Shown: one piece after another, positions 37,119 through 46,510 of the stretch
Numbering within the stretch: position 1 is the first letter of the stretch
Layout of the letters: each line of letters opens with the position of its first letter
Assembly (NCBI RefSeq): GCF_002813775.1
Contig: NZ_CP020370.1
Span: forward strand, 6,101,501 to 6,165,500
DNA from: Candidatus Thiodictyon syntrophicum
GTDB lineage: Bacteria; Pseudomonadota; Gammaproteobacteria; Chromatiales; Chromatiaceae
Direction: 5' to 3'
Length of the DNA: 64,000 nt
Made by a program: the position numbers and the translations under genes
The notes under the pieces: model-generated
The model's database searches: none
What the model was told of the DNA's origin: nothing
What the model saw: the letters and a program-made list of their open reading frames with translations, nothing else

Positions 37119-39808
37119 TGGGCACCGATTATTTCGTTGGTCAGCTAATAGATACGCGACTCGCTTCCGGACCAAAGATGCCAATACCAGAATCGTTCCA
37201 AGATACCCATCTTTGGCGTTCGACGATTGCGCAGCGCCCAGGCGGCGCCGACGAGTCTGCGCGTGATAAATTGCGCGTAAGCTTCCTCGATCTTCGCGAT
37301 CGAACAGCGAGTCTGGTCACGCGAATATCGGCCGATATCCCGGGCCTGACTGTGCACGATATTTCCCATTTGGACGCACTCTGGGAGACCGCCAGCCTGA
37401 TTGCAGGCGACGAATTTGAACTATCACCGGCCGAAGGCTATGTGCTCGGTGGCGCCATCCTGCTCCACGATGCCGCTATGACGCTCGCGGCGTTCCCCGG
37501 CGGACTGACCGACCTCGGAAAAACGGATGAATGGCGCGATGCGATTGCATTGATCCTGGGCGGACGGCAGGACGAGCCCGTAGCGGTCGCCGATATCGAG
37601 AACCCAGCCGGAGATGTCATCGCGGAGGCCGTCCCCATCGTCTTGCGCGCCTTGCACGCCAAGCAGGCGGAGCAGTTGCCGATCACCGCGTAGCCCGGCC
37701 CCGACCACCCTGCCACACCCGAATTTCTGATCCAGGACTCAGATCTGCGCGGCTACTACGGCAGGCTGATCGGCAAGATTGCGGCGAGCCATTGGTGGAA
37801 CGTCGCAGGTCTGAGCGCCCTGCCGCCGGTATGCAATGCGGGACCGGGGCTCCCGGCATCCTGGCGGGTCGACCCGCAGAGGATCGCCTGCCTGCTTCGC
37901 GTTGCCGACGCCGCGCATATCGATCATCGACGAGCCCCCCGCTGGCTGCGAACCCTGATACGCCCTGCGGGAGAGTCCGCGAAGCATTGGGCCTTCCAGC
38001 AGCGGCTGGGTAAGCCATCTCGGGAAAGCGACGCACTCGTCTACACCGGCAGTGAGTTTCCGGTGCATGAGTCCGACGCCTGGTGGCTTTGCTTCGATAC
38101 CATCCAAATGATTGACCAGGAATTGCGTGGGGTGGATGCCTTTCTAGAGGAAACCGGTCGGCCCCGCTTCAAGGCACACCATGTCAAGGCTGCCGAATCG
38201 TCGGCAAGGTTGGCCCGCTACATCGAAACCGCCGGCTGGAGGCCGGTCGATACCCGTCTGCGGGTGACCGACGTGGCTGCACTCGTGGAGAGACTTGGTG
38301 GAAAACGTCTGTATGGGGACGATCCTCGAGTCGCCTTGCGGGAATTGATCCAGAACGCCGCGGACGCTATCCGGGCGCGTCGTTGCGTACCCGGAATCAG
38401 CGCGGATTTCGGCGTTATCACCGTCGCCTTGCGGGACAGGTCCGACGGTATCTGGCTCGAGGTCCAGGACAACGGGGTCGGTATGAGTACGAGTGTGCTG
38501 ACTGGTACTTTGCTCGACTTCGGTGCATCTCTTTGGCGGAGCAGCGCCATGCAGCAAGAGCATCCCGGCCTGGTCGGCCGGGGGCTGAACGCCTCGGGCC
38601 GCTTCGGGATCGGTTTCTTTTCGATCTTTATTCTGGGCGAGCACGTCAAGGTGACGAGTCGTCGCTATGCGGCGGCCCTCATCGACACGCGCACGCTGGA
38701 ATTCCGACACGGACTCGCCTCCCGGCCTGTCCTGCGCGACCCTAGCAATGATGAGGGCTTGGTTGATTGCCGGACCAGGGTCTCCGTGCGCCTACTAAAG
38801 GCGCCGGATGAAAAGGGCGGACTGCTCCATCGAGAAATGCTTATCGGCAAGCCGATCTTGACGGCATTGCCGGCCCTGGTCGCATCCCTTTGTCCTGCCT
38901 TGGACGTACGCATCGATATTGTCGATCGCTCTGAGTCAATGCATGGCGTGGTCGAGGCAAGCGACTGGCGAGTCCTGCCGGGCAAGCAATTCTTGACGCG
39001 CATCATGGTGGCAGATTTGTCGTGGCTCCCGAGACCGTCGGTTGCGATCGGGGATAATCTGCGGGATCTTCAAAGCCCCGATGGAACACAGTATGGACGC
39101 GCCTGCATTCATCCGACTGCAAGGGCAGCCAGCGCTGGGGTGGTCACAATCGGTGGGTTGCGCGCCACAGGGTTGGGCTATATCGGCGGCGTGCTTTTCG
39201 GAGGCGAACCGGAAACGGTAGTGCGCAACGCCGCACTGCCCGCGGTTCCGTCCTCCGTGCTCAGCGCGTGGGCAACGGAGCAAGCGCAACTGTTACCGGA
39301 ATCGGCTCTCTCTCCGCGGTTCTGCGTACGTGGCGCCTGTGTAGTGTTATCCCTTGGGGGCGATCCGTGTAACCTGTCAATTGCACTTATGGGAGATGAA
39401 GGTAAGAATCGAACAGAATTGCTTGAGCTTCTTGTTGAGGTCGACACGGTTCGCGTGTTCAAGGGTCTAAGCGTTTCATACGACGACAGCAGGGATGAAA
39501 TGAAAGAAGGCTTATTCGATGACGCTTTTGTGGCTGATTCCGACTTAGTTTTTCTTGAGGTGAAATATCCCGATATACTGACCGTCGGCAGCCAAAAGTG
39601 GCCTCAATGCATGCCTGGGTATTCGTCCATTCCTGGCCCGCGAACGCCTTTCGATGCCTTTTACGCATTGGTTCAAGAGGCATGGGGAAACGAATTCGAT
39701 CAAGAGGCAGAAGAATGCCGGGTGGGTGAGGTCGACGGCTTCTACGAAATCACGCGTGAGGTGATCCTGTTTAAGCGGTCGGCGCCCTCGACTGATTACC
39801 CTGCGTAG
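37118..39808 (+). pseudogene. HD-domain plus Hsp90-type (GHKL) ATPase, interrupted by one amber codon
   Basis: One reading frame of 897 codons is broken only by TAG at 37691-37693; both halves are in the same frame. The first half has H80/H84 of VHDISHLDALWE and HD117-118 of AILLHDAAMT. Past the stop the frame continues RIACLLRVADAAHID, supplying the last metal-binding Asp of the HD domain. Then come GHKL motifs: ALRELIQNAADAI (N box), VQDNGVGM (G1) and GRFGIGFFSIF (G2). So the stop splits the HD domain itself. The family combines a phosphohydrolase-like HD domain with an Hsp90/MutL-like ATPase and is probably a conflict-system protein. An ATG at 37178 is an alternative start. Pseudogene, readthrough or sequence error remain open. 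Confidence 0.8.
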
Positions 39809-39818
39809 GGTTCGCCGG

Positions 39819-39957
39819 GCCTTGATCATAACTCCGGCTGGAGGCGCTCGGTCCGCACAGCGGACCCTACGGTAAGCCCGCGCTCCGTAGGGTCCGCTGT
39901 GCGGACCGACGGCCTCGCGGTGAGCCCGGTGGCCGGAATTATGACCAAGGCGAGGGC
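39819..39957. repeat. complete MITE-like element inserted in a GNAT gene
   Basis: The left end gccttgatcataactccgg and right end ccggaattatgaccaaggc are inverted repeats with a few mismatches. Inside are the two gtccgcacagcggac arms (39850-39870 and 39887-39907). The right end abuts the GNAT coding fragment, whose reading frame is lost there. Confidence 0.85.
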
Positions 39958-40086
39958 GAAATAGCCGCTCGCCCGTCGCTCGGTGGTGATCATATAGGTT
40001 CTGGCCCCGCCGCTGTGTTGACCCCGCAGGGCGCGCTGCCTGAGCCAAGCGTCGAGCGCGGCCTGCCCGGAATCGAAAGGTGACAA
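39958..40086 (-). pseudogene. GNAT acetyltransferase fragment (TacT-like)
   Basis: The minus-strand reading SPFDSGQAALDAWLRQRALR continues GQHSGGARTYMITTERRASG and YFALALV, then enters the MITE-like element. This is the conserved N-terminal part of GNAT toxins of the TacT/AtaT type, which acetylate aminoacyl-tRNA. No start codon with a ribosome-binding site precedes it and the acetyl-CoA site is missing. It is a remnant. Confidence 0.75.
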
Positions 40087-40115
40087 ACCAACCCCGGGCC
40101 GGGAGGTCCAGACCT

Positions 40116-40373
40116 ATGACCCAAATCGTGCTGAATTTCGACACCGGCGCCATGTCGGCCCTACGCAAAGGGCCCGGTCAGTTGGCCGCGGAGGTCAAAA
40201 CCGCCGCGGTGGTGCGATGGTATGCCGAGGGGCGTATCTCCCAGGGCAAAGCCGCCGAGATCCTCGGTATCAGTCGCGCGCGGTTCCTCGACGAACTGTA
40301 TCGTCGCCGGGTGCCTGCTGTGCAAACCGATATCGAAGAACTGCGGGAGGAGTTGGCCTGCCTGACCGGATGA
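40116..40373 (+). CDS. UPF0175-family antitoxin-like protein
   Basis: An 85-residue protein: N-terminal strand MTQIVLNFDTGAMSALRKGP, then a helix-turn-helix-like AVVRWYAEGRISQGKAAEIL, GISRARFLDELYRRRVPAV. UPF0175 proteins are usually antitoxins partnered with DUF3368 PIN toxins. gggagg lies 10-15 nt before the ATG. The expected toxin start codon overlaps its stop, but only a short stub is left (40370-40408). Confidence 0.85.
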   Translation: MTQIVLNFDTGAMSALRKGPGQLAAEVKTAAVVRWYAEGRISQGKAAEILGISRARFLDELYRRRVPAVQTDIEELREELACLTG

Positions 40374-40408
40374 TCGTCAACGCGTCGCCAGCGCCGAACC
40401 GTCCCTGA
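40370..40408 (+). pseudogene. stub of a DUF3368 PIN-toxin gene
   Basis: ATG overlapping the UPF0175 stop reads MIVNASPAPNRP and stops. MIVNASP is the usual opening of DUF3368 toxins, whose first conserved acidic strand should follow. The rest is missing, replaced by the start of the ATPase region. Too short to be certain. Confidence 0.45.
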
Positions 40409-40437
40409 CGGGTGCTGAACCCCGCCGCCCATTCAGC

Positions 40438-40480
40438 TATCATTGCAATCTTTCCACGCCATGGAAAGATTGCAATGATA
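40438..40480. promoter_or_regulatory. 19-bp perfect palindrome over the ATPase start codon
   Basis: The left arm TATCATTGCAATCTTTCCA (40438-40456), a 5-nt loop, and the perfect complementary right arm (40462-40480). The ATG at 40475 lies inside the right arm. It could be an operator, an RNA hairpin that hides the start codon, or a relic of insertion. Confidence 0.85.
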
Positions 40481-41647
40481 CTTCCCCGTCTCGCCGAGTC
40501 TGTCGTACGCGCCGCGCTCGACCGCCAGGCCGCCGTCGCGCTGATCGGGCCGCGCCAGGTGGGCAAAACGACGCTCGCCAGGAGCATCGGTGACGAGCGC
40601 GGCGCGCTGTATCTCGACCTGGAGTCCCGGGAGGACCGGGACAAACTGGCGAGCCCGCGCCTCTACCTGGAGCGCCTGGCGGACCGACTGGTCATCCTGG
40701 ACGAGATCCACCGGATGCCGGAGATCTTCGAGAGCCTGCGTGGAATCATCGACGAGGGGCGACGCAGTGGCCGTGGGACGGGGCGCTTCCTGATCCTGGG
40801 GTCGGCGTCCATCGACCTGCTGCGCCAGTCGGGCGAGAGTCTGGCGGGGCGCATCGCCTACGTGGACCTGGCACCGCTGACCGCGCTCGAGGTCGCACCC
40901 GGACGCGCGGACCTGGAGCGCCTATGGCTGCGCGGCGGTTTCCCGAACCACTTCCTGGCCATCGACGACGCTGTCAGCCTCGCCCTGCGCAAGGATTTCA
41001 TCCGTACCTACCTGGAGCGCGACGTCCCCCTGTTCGGCCCGCGCCTCCCCGCGGCGACCCTGGAGCGGCTCTGGACCATGTTGGCGCACCGCCAGGGCGG
41101 GTTGCTCAACGCGTCCGAACTGGGCCGTGCCCTGGCCGTCAGCACCCAGACCGTCACCCGCTACATCGACCTCCTGGTTGATCTGCTCCTGGTGCGGCGC
41201 CTGCGGCCCTACCACACCAACCTGGGCAAGCGCTTGGTCAAGTCGCCCAAGGTCTATGTCCGCGACAGCGGCCTGGTCCATGCCCTGCTGGACATCGTCG
41301 ACCTGGATCGCCTGGCGGGGCACCCGGTCGTCGGGACAAGCTGGGAGGGCTTCGTGATCGAAACACTGTGTGCCCTGCTCCCGGACCGCACCCAGCCCCT
41401 GTTCTACCGCACCGCCGCCGGTGCCGAGATCGACCTGCTGCTGGAGCGCCCGGACGGCCGCCTGTGGGCGATCGAGATCAAGCGTGCCCTGACGGCCAAG
41501 CCCCGCCGCGGCTTTTATGTCGCCTGCGAGGACCTCAAGCCGGCGCGGGCCTTTGTCGTCTACGCCGGCGAGGAGCGCTATCCGGTCGCCGAGGGCGTCG
41601 AGGCGATTGGGGTGCGGGAGATGGCGGCATTGGTGGCGGCCGCCTAG
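40475..41647 (+). CDS. AAA ATPase with DUF4143 domain
   Basis: A 390-residue ATPase: Walker A ALIGPRQVGKTTLARSI near residues 21-37, Walker B LADRLVILDEIHRMPEIFES, sensor-like RFLILGSASIDLLRQSGESL, and a C-terminal DUF4143 region with SALELGRALAV-type winged helix (NASELGRALAVSTQTVTRYI) and a nuclease-like end (YRTAAGAEIDLLLERPDGR, AIEIKRAL). That last part has the D-x(n)-E-x-K look of restriction-endonuclease folds. Function is unknown; such genes are frequent in variable regions. The ATG lies in a palindrome and no normal ribosome-binding site is visible. Confidence 0.88.
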   Translation: MILPRLAESVVRAALDRQAAVALIGPRQVGKTTLARSIGDERGALYLDLESREDRDKLASPRLYLERLADRLVILDEIHRMPEIFESLRGIIDEGRRSGRGTGRFLILGSASIDLLRQSGESLAGRIAYVDLAPLTALEVAPGRADLERLWLRGGFPNHFLAIDDAVSLALRKDFIRTYLERDVPLFGPRLPAATLERLWTMLAHRQGGLLNASELGRALAVSTQTVTRYIDLLVDLLLVRRLRPYHTNLGKRLVKSPKVYVRDSGLVHALLDIVDLDRLAGHPVVGTSWEGFVIETLCALLPDRTQPLFYRTAAGAEIDLLLERPDGRLWAIEIKRALTAKPRRGFYVACEDLKPARAFVVYAGEERYPVAEGVEAIGVREMAALVAAA

Positions 41648-41676
41648 TACCCGGTTTCAGCTGATCGCGCGTATCG

Positions 41677-41872
41677 ACCCCAACGGGGTCGCACATACCA
41701 GCCCAGGGCAACGCCCTGGGTATGGGTTATCCGCGGAGCTTAGCCCTGAAAGGGCGTGACATAACGGCATGGCTCCTTACGTCACGCCCTTTCAGGGCCA
41801 GGCCGAATAAACAATGCTATCCCAGGGCGTTGCCCTGGGCTGGTATGTCGCGCCCCTTCGGGGCCAAACCGG
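41677..41872. repeat. approximately 195-bp nested palindrome
   Basis: The left half carries ccccaacggggtcgcacata, ccagcccagggcaacgccct and ctgaaagggcgtgac. The right half carries the complements gtcacgccctttcag, agggcgttgccctgggctgg and tatgtcgcgccccttcgggg. Smaller hairpins sit inside each half. It fills the gap between the ATPase and the convergent hydrolase gene and encodes nothing. Confidence 0.85.
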
Positions 41873-41899
41873 TCAATTAGCGAACGCTTGTTGCGCCGC

Positions 41900-42862
41900 C
41901 TATAGCTCCAGCACCTCCCCGTTACCCAGAAACAGATCGGTCTTGGAGCCATGTTCGGCCTTGCCCCGGACCACCGGGAGGCCGGCGGCAATCATCTTCT
42001 CGACCGCCAGCGCGCCGGTGCAGTGATTGCAGCCGAAGTGCGCGATGCCATAGTCTGCCAGGGCGGCGATCACCTGGTCCTTTTCCGCATTCCAGTCGTC
42101 GAAGGGCGCGATATGCAGCCCGCCATAGACCGCATAGAGACGGTCGCCGCCGACAAAGGTGCGGCGGGCGTAATCGAGCAGGTTCAGCACCCCGCCATGA
42201 CCGCAGCCGGTGACCATCGCCAGGCCCTTGTCCGCGATGTCGAAGTACAGCACATTCTCGCCCTCGACCTGCAAGAGCGTCTGCATCGGAAACTGCACCA
42301 GCGCGCAGCCGGGGAAGAGCGTCAGCGGCTGCTGGGGCGGCACCGTGATGAGCGGGCCGGTATGTCCGTACCGTTTGATCAGGTCCAGCCCCTCGGGATG
42401 AAAACCGGCGGGGATGTAGATCGGCAGCGACGGGCAGAGCTTCAGGGTGACGCCGATGCCCCAGAAATGATCGAAGTGTTCGTGACTGATGACGAGACAG
42501 TCGATCGCGCCCTGCGCCAACAGCCGGTCCACCCCCTCCTCGGCGAAGCGGCGCTGCATCCAGGCGGGATTCCACCCGGTATCGAACAGGACCCGGTGCA
42601 GTGCGCCATCCGCGGTTTCCGCCTCGATCAGGGCCGCGGCCCCGGCGGCGTTGTCGGCGTGCAGTTGCGCAAACGGCGGCCAGGGCACTTGATACTGATT
42701 GGCGCCCTGGCCGCCGGCCGCCGCGATATCCGCCAACAGGGTCGGCGTGTCGAGCCAGCCCACCTCAGAGATACACAGAATTCTCAGGTGCCTGAGGGTG
42801 CCGATTGAAAACGGTTGAGCCGACGGTGCCGACGCGAGGGTGCTTGGTTTCAGGTCTTGCAT
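41900..42862 (-). CDS. metallo-beta-lactamase-fold hydrolase
   Basis: A 320-residue enzyme with the metal motif ISHEHFDHFWG, further ligands in MVTGCGHGGVLNLL and a C-terminal AVYGGLHIAPF and HFGCNHCTG. These resemble COG1237 proteins (dihydropterin-related synthase-like hydrolases). The substrate is not known. The ATG at 42862 is preferred to one 33 nt upstream because ggag lies 6-9 nt before it. It stands alone, convergent with the ATPase gene. Confidence 0.85.
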   Translation of the reverse strand: MQDLKPSTLASAPSAQPFSIGTLRHLRILCISEVGWLDTPTLLADIAAAGGQGANQYQVPWPPFAQLHADNAAGAAALIEAETADGALHRVLFDTGWNPAWMQRRFAEEGVDRLLAQGAIDCLVISHEHFDHFWGIGVTLKLCPSLPIYIPAGFHPEGLDLIKRYGHTGPLITVPPQQPLTLFPGCALVQFPMQTLLQVEGENVLYFDIADKGLAMVTGCGHGGVLNLLDYARRTFVGGDRLYAVYGGLHIAPFDDWNAEKDQVIAALADYGIAHFGCNHCTGALAVEKMIAAGLPVVRGKAEHGSKTDLFLGNGEVLEL

Positions 42863-43045
42863 GGGAGACTCCGGTTTGGCTGACGGGTGCAACATAACGA
42901 GGGTTCACAACCGGCGGCAGGATGGGCGAGCGGCAGCGAAATCAACCGAACGCCGCGCCGGTGTTGGTGGACTGCGCTGCGCTTGTCCAACCTAAGAGTT
43001 TAGCTGACGGCGGCAGCGTAACGAGGACGCTCGGGCATCGCCCTC

Positions 43046-45550
43046 TCAGGCCGCGGTTCGCTCCAACCACTTCAGCAAGGTCGCGAACAGCGACTCCGGC
43101 GCGAGTGGTTTGGAGATGAAGTCGTTCATCCCGGCCTGGAAACAGCGTGCCTGGTCTTCGGCGAACACATTGGCGGTCACGGCCAGGATCGGCACCGCGG
43201 TGCAGTTGGGAAAGCGGCGAATCCGCCGGGTCGCCTCCAATCCATCCAGGTTGGGCATCTGCATGTCCATCAGGATCAGGTCATAATCATTACGGTGGGC
43301 CAGTTCCACGGCCTGCACGCCATCCTCGGCCAGTTCGACCAGCAGCCCCAGATCGCAGAGCAGCGACCGTGCCACCTCACGATTGACGGGCTCGTCTTCG
43401 GCCAGCAGTAGCCGGCGGCCGCTGAAGTTCCGGCTCAATAAGGCCTCGGCGGCGTCCGGCGTCAAGGGGGACGCCGCGGCAAGCGCGTTCGCACCCTTCT
43501 TCAGTCGCGCCGTGAACCAGAAGGTGCTGCCCAGGCCCAAGGTACTGATCACCCCGGCCTCGCCCCCCATCAACCGGGCCAGCCGCTTGGTGATGGCGAG
43601 CCCCAACCCGGTACCGCCGTACTTGCGGGTGATCGAGGTATCGCCTTGCTCGAAGGCGCAAAAGAGCTTGGGCAGGCTCGCCGGGGCGATGCCAATGCCC
43701 CGATCATGCACCTCGAAGCGCAACAGCACGCTGTCGGGGTCTTCGTCGCTGGTGAGGGCGCGCAGCCTGATGGTGTCGGTGTCGCTGGCGGGATCGGTGT
43801 CGGTGAACTTGATCGCGTTGGCGGCATAGTTGAGCAGCGCCTGTTGGAGCAGGGTGGCATCGCCCAGCAGCGGCTGGGGTGGCGCCTGAATGTCGATGGC
43901 GAATTTGAGTCCCTTGGCCCGCGCACGCTCCGCCATGAGTGCTGCGACAGTGGCCACGAGGCTGCCGACATCGACCGCTGCCTCATTGACGGCGAACTTG
44001 CCGGCCTCGATCTTGGACAGGTCCAGCACGGCATTGACGATGTCCAGCAGGTGGCGCCCGGCGACCTCGACCCGGTCGAGCCGCTCCGCTTGCTGGGGGG
44101 TGACCCCGGAGCGTTTGATCAGATAGGCCAACCCGGTAATAGCATTGAGCGGGGTGCGGATCTCATGCGACATGTTGGCGAGGAAGGCACTCTTGGCGAT
44201 ATTGGCCGCTTCGGCCGCCTCCTTGGCGATTACCAATTGCCGGGTACGCTCCTCCACAAGGTCTTCCAGGTGCTGGCGGTAGCGCTCCAGTTCATCGCTC
44301 GCCGCCCGCTGTTCGGTGATGTCGACGCAATAACCGATATACCCGAGAAAGGTCCCCTGACTGTCATAGCGCGGATTGCCGTCGTCGCGCAGCCAACGCC
44401 AGGAACCGTCGACATGACGCACCCGATAGTCCATGCTGAAGGGTTGGCGGCGAGCGAATGCGGCGGCATACAGCGGACCACACCGCTCCAGGTCCCGCGG
44501 ATGTATGCCGTCGGTCCAGCCGTGGCCGCGCGCCTGCTCCGGCGATTGCCCGGTAAACCGTATCCAGGGCTCGTTGACATAGTTGCAGTGGTTGTTCACG
44601 TCCGAGGTCCGGATCAGCGTCGAACCGCTGTTGGCCAGGGTGCGGTAATGCTGTTCGCTCTCGCGCAGCGCCTCTTCCACCAAGAGCCGCTCCAATTCAC
44701 CCGCCGCACGGATCGCCACCTGCTTCAGGATGTTTTCAACGAGTGGTCGGTTGGTCAGCGGCGCCCTCCCGATCAGCGCGATCAGGCCGATCGGTGCCCC
44801 GGCATGGTTCCAGAGCGTGGCGCCGATGTAACTCTCCGCCCCCAAGTCCTGGAGCACCTGGTCACGCGGGAAGCATTCGCACACGCGGGCCGGGAAGCAA
44901 CAGACCTGCCGGCCCACGACCGCTCCGCATGGCGTGTCCTTCAGGGCGTAGGTCACATTGTCCTCGAAGTGCCCATCGCACCAGACGGCAAGGGTGCGCG
45001 CGTTCAATCCATCGCCTTCGAGACGATCGATGCAGACATAGAACAGGCCCAGGTTTGCCGCCAGAAAGCGTGCCAGGGCATGAAAGAATGACGGCTCCAG
45101 CACCGCGCTGGCGCTCTGGGCCAGGAAGGCCTGCATGGCCTCGGCCTGTTTGCGCTCGGTGATGTCCTGCGCCAGACCGACGTAGCGGCCGATCCGCCCG
45201 TCGGCGTCGACGACCGGGAAACCACGATCCCAGATCCAGCGGATGGAACCATCCGGCCGCAGGATCCGGTATTCATGATCGAACGCGACCGACTGTTCCT
45301 TCTTGGTCAGTTCCGCCAGAAAGGCGTCACGGTCGTCGGGGTGAATGGAAGCGATGAAGGAGCGTGGGTTCGCATAGAGTTCGGCCACCGGGCGCTGCCA
45401 AATGCGCTCGTAGGCCGGACTGACATAGAAGGTCCGCTTGGTGGCCACGTCCGCCATCCAGAAGACCTCGGTGATCGTGTCGGTCACCAACCGGAAATAG
45501 TCCCCGGGGTCCTCCGCCGGGACCGGGGACACATCGCTGCGCATGGACAC
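43046..45550 (-). CDS. hybrid sensor histidine kinase (PAS-GAF-PAS-HisKA-HATPase-REC)
   Basis: An 834-residue cytosolic sensor without membrane helices. A PAS domain (about 15-135, ending [15 protein letters not shown]), a GAF-like region (about 145-290), a second PAS (to [19 protein letters not shown]), a coiled coil, the phospho-acceptor His in [17 protein letters not shown] box [11 protein letters not shown] boxes HDRGIGI and [10 protein letters not shown], and a receiver domain with Asp in [14 protein letters not shown]. The GAF region has several Cys ([10 protein letters not shown]) that might bind a cofactor. No separate response regulator adjoins, so its output target is unknown. Confidence 0.93.
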   Translation of the reverse strand: MSMRSDVSPVPAEDPGDYFRLVTDTITEVFWMADVATKRTFYVSPAYERIWQRPVAELYANPRSFIASIHPDDRDAFLAELTKKEQSVAFDHEYRILRPDGSIRWIWDRGFPVVDADGRIGRYVGLAQDITERKQAEAMQAFLAQSASAVLEPSFFHALARFLAANLGLFYVCIDRLEGDGLNARTLAVWCDGHFEDNVTYALKDTPCGAVVGRQVCCFPARVCECFPRDQVLQDLGAESYIGATLWNHAGAPIGLIALIGRAPLTNRPLVENILKQVAIRAAGELERLLVEEALRESEQHYRTLANSGSTLIRTSDVNNHCNYVNEPWIRFTGQSPEQARGHGWTDGIHPRDLERCGPLYAAAFARRQPFSMDYRVRHVDGSWRWLRDDGNPRYDSQGTFLGYIGYCVDITEQRAASDELERYRQHLEDLVEERTRQLVIAKEAAEAANIAKSAFLANMSHEIRTPLNAITGLAYLIKRSGVTPQQAERLDRVEVAGRHLLDIVNAVLDLSKIEAGKFAVNEAAVDVGSLVATVAALMAERARAKGLKFAIDIQAPPQPLLGDATLLQQALLNYAANAIKFTDTDPASDTDTIRLRALTSDEDPDSVLLRFEVHDRGIGIAPASLPKLFCAFEQGDTSITRKYGGTGLGLAITKRLARLMGGEAGVISTLGLGSTFWFTARLKKGANALAAASPLTPDAAEALLSRNFSGRRLLLAEDEPVNREVARSLLCDLGLLVELAEDGVQAVELAHRNDYDLILMDMQMPNLDGLEATRRIRRFPNCTAVPILAVTANVFAEDQARCFQAGMNDFISKPLAPESLFATLLKWLERTAA

Positions 45551-45643
45551 CTCCGCGGGCTGGACTCGACCCGACAGGGTAAAGGAAAAGGGCCTGGCCC
45601 GCCGGCTGAGCCATCTTCTCTATTGGCTTGAGACCGGCATGAA

Positions 45644-46090
45644 TCAAAACTCCAGCAGCGTTGACATGGTCTGGCAAAAATCCTCCAGCCAGGGCTCGGG
45701 CTGCTCAACCTTTGAGGCCCAAGGCCGCAAGCCGCTGACCTCACGCGAGCTCACATAGAGGATCTTCCCATCCCAGGTCAGTTCGACCTCAAAGGTGGCC
45801 TTGCCGCCGGGAATGTGCAAACTCAGACCATAGGGGTGCGGCTCGCCGCCGAGAAACCCCGCGACCAGTCCGCGGGCGCGATCCGAACGACGTTGATAGT
45901 CCTCAGGCCAGATGCGCTTGAGCACGTCGATCCGCACAAAGGTGTTTTCAATATCGCCAAACGCCTTGAACAGCGGCATCGCCGCCGCACTTCGGCGCTG
46001 CGCCAGATCCATCGACGACGCCCTGCTCATCGCCTCGGACTCCCGGCGGCGCTGCGCTTCTGCCTTGATTTTATTCAAGGTGTCGTTCAT
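45644..46090 (-). CDS. hypothetical protein
   Basis: A 148-residue protein starting MNDTLNKIKAEAQRRRESEA, an N-terminal basic helix, then a mixed domain (NTFVRIDVLKRIWPEDYQRR, SLHIPGGKATFEVELTWDGK, YVSSREVSGLRPW). No known family is recognised. The internal ATG is preferred because the upstream extension is low-complexity basic sequence running into a REP repeat. Confidence 0.6.
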   Translation of the reverse strand: MNDTLNKIKAEAQRRRESEAMSRASSMDLAQRRSAAAMPLFKAFGDIENTFVRIDVLKRIWPEDYQRRSDRARGLVAGFLGGEPHPYGLSLHIPGGKATFEVELTWDGKILYVSSREVSGLRPWASKVEQPEPWLEDFCQTMSTLLEF

Positions 46091-46207
46091 CTTGTCGACC
46101 CCACAATAAAAACTCCCAGACCGGCGATTGTCCGCTGTTCCGGCGAGGCCGTAAAGTGGACTGCGAGTCCGCCCCAGGCGTCGCCGTGCAAGTCGCGCGG
46201 CCACGCT

Positions 46208-46279
46208 GTGGGAGCGGCTTCAGCCGCGAGGCGGCCGCGCAAGCGGCCGTGGCCGCGTCGCGGCTGAAGCCGCTCCCAC
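46208..46279. repeat. REP-like pair
   Basis: Two perfect 22-bp inverted arms, gtgggagcggcttcagccgc (46208 on) and its complement (46258-46279), surround ggcggccgcgcaagcggccg. The usual tail precedes the first arm. Confidence 0.85.
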
Positions 46280-46384
46280 GCACGCCGAATTGCAGTCTGC
46301 AAGTCTGGGCACCAGCCCAGGCCGTCGGCCGCCGAACCTAGTACACCCGGATGGAAATGCTCGGACCTTTGGCAAGAGCGCGTA

Positions 46385-46481
46385 CCCGTAGGGTGCGCCG
46401 CGCGCACCGGAGCGCCGGCCCAGGCTCAGGCCGCTTCGTTCAACCCCAGCCTTGGAAGGTGCGCACGGCGCACCCTACGCC
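46385..46481. repeat. inverted repeat with gtagggtgcgc arms
   Basis: The arm cgtagggtgcgccgcgcgca (46387 on) is mirrored by tgcgcacggcgcaccctacg (46462-46481) at 55 nt spacing. It resembles the gtagggtccgc arms but with different core bases. No gene is seen in 46091-46510. Confidence 0.75.
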
Positions 46482-46510
46482 AATGGTTTGACGACTTGCG
46501 CCGCTTAGTA

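Noticed and set aside
37691..37693. Amber codon read as pyrrolysine or selenocysteine-like recoding
   Set aside because: TAG ends several intact genes here (ppk1, coq7), no downstream RNA structure was seen, and the second broken gene uses TAA, so decay or error is simpler.
41951..42808. 285-codon plus-strand frame
   Set aside because: Antisense to the metallo-beta-lactamase hydrolase, with no domain of its own.
46185..46285. CRISPR-like repeats from recurring gtgggagcggcttc arms
   Set aside because: Copies are inverted pairs scattered over kilobases without regular spacers; they are REP-like hairpins.
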